A stretch of 6,114 nt of DNA from Bacillota bacterium (lineage in GTDB: Bacteria > Bacillota > Bacilli > Bacillales > Cytobacillaceae): contig JAEWIG010000094.1 in NCBI GenBank assembly GCA_023387295.1, positions 1 through 6,114 on the forward strand, given 5' to 3'. Position numbers and translations under genes: made by a program. Position 1 is the first letter of the stretch; every line of letters begins with the position of its first letter. Shown piece by piece: positions 1-4,448 of this stretch. Below the pieces are notes generated by a model that worked only from the letters and a program-made list of their open reading frames with translations, was not told the origin of the DNA and did no database searches.

Positions 1-65
1 GTATACGAGACCCGTACGTACGGTGGTGTGAGAGGTCGGGAGAAAATTACTCCCTCCTACTCAAT
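1..65 (+). mobile_element. 3' end of a group II intron (partial domain V, complete domain VI)
   Basis: This is the tail of a self-splicing group II intron, a ribozyme retroelement, lying in the same direction as the genes to its right. Positions 1-24 form the loop and 3' strand of domain V: TACG (4-7) pairs with CGTA (13-16), CG at 17-18 is the usual two-base bulge, and TACGGT (19-24) would pair with the part of domain V lost to the left. The catalytic AGC triad would sit in that missing part. Domain VI is complete: GAG (30-32) pairs with CTC (60-62), AGG (33-35) with CCT (56-58), GGGAG (38-42) with CTCCC (50-54), leaving A59 bulged as the branch point. The intron then ends in CAAT, so the 3' splice site is most likely after 65, six bases past the branch A and with the expected AY end. 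Subclass cannot be assigned, and any intron-encoded reverse transcriptase is outside the window. Confidence 0.85.
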
Positions 66-100
66 TAAAACGGGATACTTTATTGTCAAATTGAACAAAC

Positions 101-129
101 TTGTGAATAAGAACAATCCCCGTTAAAAT
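101..129 (+). promoter_or_regulatory. Candidate sigma-A promoter of ytxK
   Basis: A -35 of TTGTGA (101-106, four of six consensus bases) and a -10 of TAAAAT (124-129, five of six) are 17 bases apart, the ideal spacing. Transcription would start near 136, leaving a leader of about 24 bases that holds the Shine-Dalgarno sequence. The promoter lies wholly downstream of the intron end, so the intron would not have removed it. The call rests on motif and spacing only. Confidence 0.5.
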
Positions 130-147
130 AAGACAGAAGAGAAGAAC

Positions 148-153
148 GGGAGG
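148..153 (+). promoter_or_regulatory. Ribosome binding site of ytxK
   Basis: GGGAGG lies 6 bases before the ATG at 160 and 9 bases before a second in-frame ATG at 163. Both spacings are workable. The second fits the Bacillus optimum slightly better, so the true protein may lack the first Met. Confidence 0.7.
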
Positions 154-159
154 AAGAAA

Positions 160-1146
160 ATGATGAAAATAACTCCAGTTGAGGAATTATTTACAGTATT
201 TAATGAAACAGCACAAATGATGCAAGAGGAGCTCTCATGCACATATTTAGAAGCTTTAGCTGAAACAGGAGAAAATATTTTTCAAGGAACCATTCTCCAA
301 GAGGAGTTAAGTGAATTAACGGTAAAGAGATTAAAAAAAAGCTATGAATCTTTACAAATAGACAGTTATCAAAAAGAAGAAATACGTAAATCTTTTCAGT
401 TGGCTATACTAAAAGGGATGAAGGAAATTGCCCAGCCAAATCATCAAATGACACCGGATGCTGTTGGCATGCTCGTTGGTTATTTAGTGAATAAATTTAC
501 TCAAGAAAAATCATTTAGATTACTCGATCCTGCGGTCGGGACAGGAAATTTATTAACAACGGTAATGAATCAACAACACAACAAGTCAGTTGAAGCAATT
601 GGAATTGATATTGATGACATTCTAATCAAGCTTAGTTATGTGAATGCGAACTTACAACAGCATCCGATTCGATTATTCAATCAAGATAGTCTTGAGCCAC
701 TTTTTATAGAAGAAGCAGACGTTGTTATTAGTGATTTACCTGTCGGATACTATCCAAATGATGTTCGCTCAGCAGAGTACGAAATGAAAGCGGACGAAGG
801 ACATACATATGCTCACCATCTTTTTATTGAGCAGAGCGTGCGGCATATTAAACCAGGTGGTTACTTATTCTTTATCATTCCGAACGGGCTGTTTGAAAGC
901 GAACAGGCTCCAAAGCTACATGAATACATAAAAGAACATGCTAATATTCAAGGTATTTTGCAGCTACCGCTTTCATTATTTAGAAATGAAAAATCAGCTA
1001 AAAGCATCTTCATTCTTCAAAAGAAAGAAGAGGGCATTAAACCACCAAAGCAAGTACTTCTTGTTAATATGCCAAGTCTTTCTAATACGGCAGAAGTGGA
1101 AAAAATTCTTTATAAAATTGATGAATGGTATAAAGAAAATAAGTAA
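160..1146 (+). CDS. ytxK: Class I SAM-dependent methyltransferase, YtxK family
   Basis: The 328-residue protein resembles N6-adenine DNA methyltransferases, but its substrate is not established. An N-terminal helical region (about 1-95) precedes a Rossmann-like methyltransferase domain. SAM-binding motif I is D123-P-A-V-G-T-G-N130, motif II is GIDID at 148-152, and KPGG at 231-234 and PNGLF at 241-245 follow the usual order. The motif IV position reads SDLPVGYYP (191-199) in place of a canonical (N/D)PP(Y/F). There is no recognisable target-recognition domain, restriction partner or specificity subunit nearby, so a restriction system is unlikely. The neighbouring ackA supports the YtxK identity: the pairing is known from Bacillus, and in streptococci the homologue lies between the comG competence operon and ackA. 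Start at ATG 160, with ATG 163 as the alternative. The family call is firm; a DNA-methylating activity is inference. Confidence 0.88.
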   Translation: MMKITPVEELFTVFNETAQMMQEELSCTYLEALAETGENIFQGTILQEELSELTVKRLKKSYESLQIDSYQKEEIRKSFQLAILKGMKEIAQPNHQMTPDAVGMLVGYLVNKFTQEKSFRLLDPAVGTGNLLTTVMNQQHNKSVEAIGIDIDDILIKLSYVNANLQQHPIRLFNQDSLEPLFIEEADVVISDLPVGYYPNDVRSAEYEMKADEGHTYAHHLFIEQSVRHIKPGGYLFFIIPNGLFESEQAPKLHEYIKEHANIQGILQLPLSLFRNEKSAKSIFILQKKEEGIKPPKQVLLVNMPSLSNTAEVEKILYKIDEWYKENK

Positions 1147-1224
1147 AAAGCATATGAATAATAAACTCGTGCAATATTAATAACATGTTTATTAGTCGAT
1201 TATTTTTAACTAAAAGCTATTAAA

Positions 1225-1231
1225 AAAGGAG
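1225..1231 (+). promoter_or_regulatory. Ribosome binding site supporting the TTG start of ackA
   Basis: AAAGGAG at 1225-1231 ends 10 bases before TTG at 1242. It decides the start: no ATG or GTG in frame upstream is compatible with the family's N-terminus, and translation from this TTG gives the expected AKIIAINAGSSS beginning. Confidence 0.75.
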
Positions 1232-1241
1232 CGGTAGCAGT

Positions 1242-2435
1242 TTGGCAAAAATCATTGCAATAAATGCTGGTAGTTCTTCTTTAAAATTTCAGTTATTCAA
1301 AATGCCAAGTGAAGAAGTTATTACGAAGGGATTAATTGAGCGTATAGGGCTCAATAGTGGGGTATTCACTATTGAGGTAAATGGAGAAAAGCAGAAAGAA
1401 AACATCGATATCCCTAATCACGATGTAGCCGTTAAACTCTTGCTTGATAAACTAATCTCGTTAGGAATTATTCAATCTTTACAGGAAATAGAGGGTGTTG
1501 GTCATCGTGTTGTTCATGGTGGCGAATATTTCTTTGAATCTGTTTTAATTACTGATGACGTTTTGAAAAAAATTGAAGAATTATCAGAACTAGCACCGCT
1601 ACATAATCCACCAAATGTTACAGGTATAAAAGCATTCCAACGTGTACTACCGGAAGTAGCTGCTGTTGCTGTTTTTGATACGGCGTTTCATCAAACAATG
1701 CCTGAAAGTTCTTTTTTATATAGCTTACCTTATGAATATTATAAAAAATATGGAATCCGCAAATATGGTTTCCACGGTACTTCTCATAAATTTGTTTCAC
1801 AAAGAGCTGCTGAAATGCTTGGGAGACCACTTGAGCAACTACGCATCATTTCTTGTCATTTAGGTAATGGGGCGAGCATTGCTGCTATTAAAAATGGAAA
1901 ATCAATCGATACATCGATGGGCTTTACACCGCTTGCTGGATTGACAATGGGAACACGTTCAGGAAATATTGACCCTGCTCTTATCCCGTTTATTATGGAA
2001 AAAACAAATAAAACAGCGGATGAAGTGTTAGACGTGTTGAATAAAAAGAGTGGACTACTTGCGATTTCTGGTTTTTCGAGTGATCTTCGAGATATAGAAT
2101 CTGAAGCGGCTAATGGGAATGAACGAGCGGAGTTGGCACTAGAAGTTTTTACGAATAGAATCCATAAATATATCGGTTCCTATGCTGCCCGCATGCATGG
2201 GGTAGATGCTATTATTTTTACCGCGGGAATTGGTGAAAACAGCGATGTTGTCCGGGAAAGAATTCTCAAAGGCCTACAATTTATGGGCGTTTATTTTGAT
2301 ACAGATCTGAACAAAGGTTGTAGGGAGGAACAATTTATTAATTTCCCACATTCACCTGTAAAAATCATTGTCATTCCAACAAATGAAGAAGTGATGATCG
2401 CTCGTGATGTCATGAGGTTGGCTAAACAGCTTTAG
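1242..2435 (+). CDS. ackA: Acetate kinase
   Basis: AckA interconverts acetyl phosphate + ADP and acetate + ATP in the cytoplasm. With phosphotransacetylase it forms the acetate overflow pathway. The 397-residue protein has the normal length and all hallmark motifs: N8 in INAGSSS (7-13), R89 in GHRVVHGG (87-94), H121 in PLHNPPN, D146 in FDTAFH, H178 in YGFHGTSH, H206 and N209 in CHLGNGAS, R239 in GTRSGNIDP, FTAGIGENS (326-334) and E382 in the C-terminal TNEE. These match the residues known from the Methanosarcina enzyme (N7, R91, H123, D148, H180, H208, N211, R241, E384) with a small offset. It starts at TTG. The 95-base gap after ytxK shows no convincing promoter or catabolite (cre) site, so readthrough from ytxK is plausible. 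The stop codon lies inside a long hairpin. Confidence 0.98.
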   Translation: MAKIIAINAGSSSLKFQLFKMPSEEVITKGLIERIGLNSGVFTIEVNGEKQKENIDIPNHDVAVKLLLDKLISLGIIQSLQEIEGVGHRVVHGGEYFFESVLITDDVLKKIEELSELAPLHNPPNVTGIKAFQRVLPEVAAVAVFDTAFHQTMPESSFLYSLPYEYYKKYGIRKYGFHGTSHKFVSQRAAEMLGRPLEQLRIISCHLGNGASIAAIKNGKSIDTSMGFTPLAGLTMGTRSGNIDPALIPFIMEKTNKTADEVLDVLNKKSGLLAISGFSSDLRDIESEAANGNERAELALEVFTNRIHKYIGSYAARMHGVDAIIFTAGIGENSDVVRERILKGLQFMGVYFDTDLNKGCREEQFINFPHSPVKIIVIPTNEEVMIARDVMRLAKQL

Positions 2436-2449
2436 CTACCTCATGATAT
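2407..2449 (+). other. Long hairpin across the ackA stop codon
   Basis: CATGAGGT (2411-2418) pairs with ACCTCATG (2438-2445), and GCTAAA (2421-2426) pairs with TTTAGC (2431-2436), around a four-base loop CAGC. G2420-T2437 is a wobble pair and T2419 is bulged. Four more pairs extend the base (2407-2410 with 2446-2449, one of them G-U), giving 19 pairs in total. The ackA TAG stop (2433-2435) is in the 3' arm. No T-run follows on either strand, so this is not a standard intrinsic terminator. It may stabilise or punctuate the transcript. Confidence 0.7.
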
Positions 2450-2452
2450 ACT
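2423..2452 (+). promoter_or_regulatory. Candidate extended -10 promoter of the EcsC-family gene and moaB
   Basis: TATACT (2447-2452, five of six) is preceded by TGA, an extended -10 element, with TAAACA (2423-2428, four of six) 18 bases upstream as a possible -35. Transcription would start near 2459, about 28 bases before the gene. The elements lie within the ackA stop-codon hairpin. The -35 is weak, so this is a tentative call. Confidence 0.33.
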
Positions 2453-2472
2453 AAATAATAGAGATGATTGAT

Positions 2473-2478
2473 AGGGGG
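2473..2478 (+). promoter_or_regulatory. Ribosome binding site of the EcsC-family gene
   Basis: AGGGGG ends 8 bases before ATG 2487 but only 5 bases before GTG 2484, which favours the ATG as the real start. Confidence 0.7.
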
Positions 2479-2486
2479 AACTTGTG

Positions 2487-3329
2487 ATGCCTTTGACAGA
2501 GCGAGAGGAGAAGGTTTTAGCCGAAATACAAGAATGGGAACACAAGCTATACAGCTATGAGCCAAATGACTTTGAGGTTTTATTTGAGAAATATTTAGAG
2601 CACTCTTTTTCGTTACTGCCAGAGCCTATTCAACAACAGTTTTTTTCAGCATTCGATAATTGGCTCTTCCATCTTCACGCATTAATTCAAGGTTCACAAA
2701 TTCAACATGATGCCAAGGAACGGATTTTATCGGCTGGTCGTGTATTTTCACCTGAAATTAACTCCATTGAGGATTTGAATGAGTTATCAATTGACCAGCT
2801 TCAATATATAGCACAGCAACAAATTGCCCGTCACAGGCTATACTCATTTGCTCAAGGCGGGATGACTGGAACAGGACATTCCTTAATGCTTGGCGCTGAT
2901 CTTCCTGCCATGGCAGTGATTAATTTAAGGGTTGTCCAACTCATTGCGATGACATATGGAATTGAGGTCAACACCCCTTATGAAATGATGAGTTCACTTA
3001 AAGTGTTTCATGCAGCGACATTGCCACCTAGGATTCAAAGCAAGGCTTGGGAAGAATTGATGAAGGACCTTCAAGAAGGACAGGATTATTATTTTTATGA
3101 AGGTAGTGAGGAACTTGCTGATCTAACATGGATGGAGCAGCCAATAAAGCAGCTATTTAAAGCAATGGCGATCTTCATTTTTCGAAAAAAATCAATCCAA
3201 GGTATTCCGTTTATTAGTATGGCAATTGGAGCTGGAACGAACTATCAGCTTACAAGAAAAGTAACTGAATTTGCTCATAAATATTATCAAATGAGATATT
3301 TACATAAGAAAGAGGGCCGTTCTAGATGA
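2487..3329 (+). CDS. EcsC family protein
   Basis: The product (280 residues from ATG 2487; a GTG at 2484 would add one) matches the EcsC family. The family is named after the third gene of the Bacillus ecsABC locus, and its biochemical function is unknown. An acidic helical N-terminal half (1-120) precedes the most family-like block at about 122-176: AQGGMTGTGHSLMLGADLP, then a hydrophobic helix AMAVINLRVVQLIAMTYGI, then MMSSLKVFHAA. Near the C-terminus IPFISMAIGAGTNYQLTRKV (241-260) forms a second hydrophobic, glycine-containing segment followed by a basic tail. The hydrophobic stretches suggest membrane association, but there is no clear signal peptide. The stop overlaps the moaB start (ATGA), so the two genes are probably translationally coupled. 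I infer no shared function from that. I have left the symbol empty because this is not the ecsC of the ecsAB transporter locus. Confidence 0.85.
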   Translation: MPLTEREEKVLAEIQEWEHKLYSYEPNDFEVLFEKYLEHSFSLLPEPIQQQFFSAFDNWLFHLHALIQGSQIQHDAKERILSAGRVFSPEINSIEDLNELSIDQLQYIAQQQIARHRLYSFAQGGMTGTGHSLMLGADLPAMAVINLRVVQLIAMTYGIEVNTPYEMMSSLKVFHAATLPPRIQSKAWEELMKDLQEGQDYYFYEGSEELADLTWMEQPIKQLFKAMAIFIFRKKSIQGIPFISMAIGAGTNYQLTRKVTEFAHKYYQMRYLHKKEGRSR

Positions 3330-3838
3330 GTGTAAAGGAACATAAACAAACGGCACCTAGACAGGTAGCCTGTAAAGTCATTACAGTTAGTGATACACGA
3401 GATAAGGAAACAGATAAGAGCGGAAAGCTCATCATCGAGTTTTTAGAAGGAGCAGGGCATACAATCGTTGATTATGTCATTGTAAAAGATGAAGCTGAGG
3501 CTCTGCGTTCTGAAGTTTTAAAAGGGTGCCAAGATCCGAAAATTGAAGCTGTGTTAACGAACGGTGGAACAGGGGTTGCACTCAGAGATATTACGATTGA
3601 AACTGTTAAAGCTTTATTTGATAAGGAAATTGATGGTTTTGGAGAAATTTTTCGCATGCTAAGCTATCAAGAGGACATTGGTTCATCAGCTATTATGTCG
3701 AGAGCCGTTGCAGGAGTAGTGAACAATAAAGTGGTATTCTCAACACCAGGATCCTCAGGAGCAGTGAAATTAGCGATGAATAAGCTCATTATACCTGAGC
3801 TTGGTCATATTGTTGGAGAGTTACAGAAAGACCTTTGA
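3326..3838 (+). CDS. moaB: Molybdenum cofactor biosynthesis protein B (MoaB/MogA family)
   Basis: Members of this family adenylate molybdopterin to prepare it for molybdate insertion, although the E. coli MoaB paralogue is regarded as inactive and MogA does the work there. The 170-residue protein has the usual single-domain length. Visible motifs are VSDTR (21-25), D30-x-S32-G33, TNGGTG (78-83), RDIT (87-90), GFGEIFR (104-110), the IGSSAIMSRAVAG stretch (118-130), and TPGSSGAVKLA (140-150). The start ATG 3326 overlaps the stop of the preceding gene by 4 bases, and AGAGGG at 3311-3316 lies 9 bases upstream. Transcription ends at the hairpin at 3881-3910. No other molybdenum cofactor gene is in the window, and its place beside ackA and argG agrees with the Bacillus arrangement. 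A bare competence/DNA-damage CinA-type domain is less likely given the short length and full MoaB motif set. Confidence 0.95.
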   Translation: MSVKEHKQTAPRQVACKVITVSDTRDKETDKSGKLIIEFLEGAGHTIVDYVIVKDEAEALRSEVLKGCQDPKIEAVLTNGGTGVALRDITIETVKALFDKEIDGFGEIFRMLSYQEDIGSSAIMSRAVAGVVNNKVVFSTPGSSGAVKLAMNKLIIPELGHIVGELQKDL

Positions 3839-3874
3839 TTTAACGAAAATAATGAAGTCCATTATAAAGTTAGT

Positions 3875-3910
3875 AAAAAACCCCTTCATGTGCTCGATGA
3901 AGGGGCTTTT
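3875..3910. terminator. Bidirectional intrinsic terminator between moaB and the convergent gene
   Basis: CCCCTTCAT (3881-3889) pairs perfectly with ATGAAGGGG (3897-3905) around a 7-base loop. On the plus strand it is followed by CTTTTA (3906-3911). On the minus strand it is followed by six T (complement of AAAAAA at 3875-3880). It therefore serves moaB from the left and the minus-strand gene, whose stop is only 12 bases away, from the right. Confidence 0.9.
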
Positions 3911-3917
3911 ACTTTGA

Positions 3918-4232
3918 TTAAAAATGCATTTTTTCTGTCATATTTTGATTCGTACGATACCAAAGCCAGAGATCATTAATAATGGAAGCAAGCTCTGAAA
4001 TTTCATTGTTCAACTCACATGATTTAATAAAATTTGCTTCATCATTTAGCTGAGCCTGTTTATGATTGATCGTTTCTTCAAGCTCGGCAATACGATCAGG
4101 AATCCTGCCTTTAATTTTTTCCCAATGAAACAATATCTTTTGTTGAGTAGGTTTTGAATATTCATCCCACTCCTTATCAAAGTCAGGGATTGAAATACCA
4201 AGTCGTTCATTATATGAAAAATGCTCTACCAT
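3918..4232 (-). CDS. Hypothetical protein, 104 residues, predicted helical
   Basis: I do not recognise this protein. It is soluble-looking, with no signal peptide, membrane segment or cysteine pair (one Cys, C72). A short N-terminal part (FSYNERLGISIPDFDKEWD, 5-23) leads into a helix with two Trp (W22, W37). A long charged helical stretch follows (about 45-88, rich in E, L, I, N and Q) that could form a coiled coil, then a tryptophan-rich end NDLWLWYR (86-93). It is likely real for four reasons: a strong GGGGG Shine-Dalgarno (complement of 4242-4246) lies 9 bases before the ATG, a terminator is placed right after the stop, it does not overlap another gene, and its upstream region holds a candidate promoter. 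It runs opposite to all neighbours. I recall no counterpart between moaB and argG in B. subtilis. Function unknown. Confidence 0.75.
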   Translation of the reverse strand: MVEHFSYNERLGISIPDFDKEWDEYSKPTQQKILFHWEKIKGRIPDRIAELEETINHKQAQLNDEANFIKSCELNNEISELASIINDLWLWYRTNQNMTEKMHF

Positions 4233-4264
4233 TTTGTAAATCCCCCATTGTATATGTTACTTCT

Positions 4265-4293
4265 ATTCTACATGAAAATGATTCTCTCTTCCA
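4265..4293 (-). promoter_or_regulatory. Candidate promoter of the minus-strand gene
   Basis: Read on the minus strand, TAGAAT (4270-4265, five of six) could be a -10, with a poor -35, TGGAAG (4293-4288, three of six), 17 bases upstream. Transcription would start near 4258, leaving a leader of about 26 bases that includes the Shine-Dalgarno. The spacer between the two elements is entirely occupied by a Fur/PerR-like palindrome. Confidence 0.33.
4273..4287. promoter_or_regulatory. Possible Fur/PerR-type operator
   Basis: TGAAAATGATTCTCT matches the 7-1-7 Fur consensus TGATAATNATTATCA at 11 of 14 defined positions. It sits between the candidate -10 and -35 of the minus-strand gene, where a bound repressor would block RNA polymerase. 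Such AT-rich matches do occur by chance, so this is a lead rather than an assignment. Confidence 0.3.
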
Positions 4294-4342
4294 TGAGTAA
4301 AACGTTTCTAAAATTGAGTAAAGTTCTATTTTTATATATTTT

Positions 4343-4360
4343 TCTGAATAACTATTGATT
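4343..4360. promoter_or_regulatory. Upstream ARG box (AhrC/ArgR operator)
   Basis: TCTGAATAACTATTGATT fits the 18-base ARG consensus WNTGAATWWWWATTCANW at 16 positions; the mismatches are C at 4352 and G at 4357. It overlaps the candidate -35 of argG and lies 51 and 71 bases upstream of the two downstream boxes, start to start. Confidence 0.5.
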
Positions 4361-4382
4361 TCTAATAATATTGTGATATTCT
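4355..4382 (+). promoter_or_regulatory. Candidate promoter of argG-argH
   Basis: TTGATT (4355-4360, four of six) and TATTCT (4377-4382, four of six) are 16 bases apart, and TGA directly before the -10 makes an extended -10 element. Transcription would start near 4389, just ahead of the paired ARG boxes. TACAAT (4385-4390) and TATAAA (4390-4395) are alternative -10s but lack a good -35. In every case the ARG boxes overlap or abut the promoter. Confidence 0.4.
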
Positions 4383-4393
4383 TATACAATATA

Positions 4394-4431
4394 AATGAAT
4401 AAAAACAATAATTTATGAATATTTATTCGTA
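4394..4431. promoter_or_regulatory. Tandem ARG boxes in the argG leader (AhrC/ArgR operator)
   Basis: Box 4414-4431 (TATGAATATTTATTCGTA) matches the ARG consensus WNTGAATWWWWATTCANW at 17 of 18 positions. Box 4394-4411 (AATGAATAAAAACAATAA) has a perfect left half, TGAATAAAAA, which also matches the Bacillus-type CATGAATAAAAAT form, but a degenerate right half. They are separated by 2 bases, close to the 2-3 base spacing of classical paired ARG boxes. AhrC with bound arginine would block argGH initiation here. Confidence 0.75.
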
Positions 4432-4448
4432 ATAGAGGAGGAAGTAAC

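Noticed and set aside
69..124. Inverted repeat AACGGGAT / ATCCCCGTT bracketing the ytxK -35
   Set aside because: Eight pairs with one extra C and a spacer of about 39 bases; too weak and too widely spaced to call an operator or attenuator.
893..906. cre-like half site TTGAAAGCGAACAG inside ytxK
   Set aside because: Only the left half fits the cre consensus, the right half does not, and it is about 340 bases upstream of ackA within a coding region.
938..1180. Open frame overlapping the 3' end of ytxK
   Set aside because: Out-of-frame shadow of ytxK with no ribosome binding site and unusual composition.
1159..1194. Inverted repeat TAATAAAC...GTTTATTA as a terminator between ytxK and ackA
   Set aside because: AT-only 8-base stem with a 20-base loop and no adjacent T-run; not a credible intrinsic terminator.
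1618..1863. Open frames on both strands inside ackA
   Set aside because: Shadows of a strongly conserved enzyme gene, without independent start signals.
3472..3657. Minus-strand open frame inside moaB
   Set aside because: Lies wholly within moaB, with no ribosome binding site or family resemblance.
4243..4256. Sporulation-type (sigma-E like) -10, CATATACAAT on the minus strand
   Set aside because: No -35 at the right distance, and transcription would begin inside or after the ribosome binding site.
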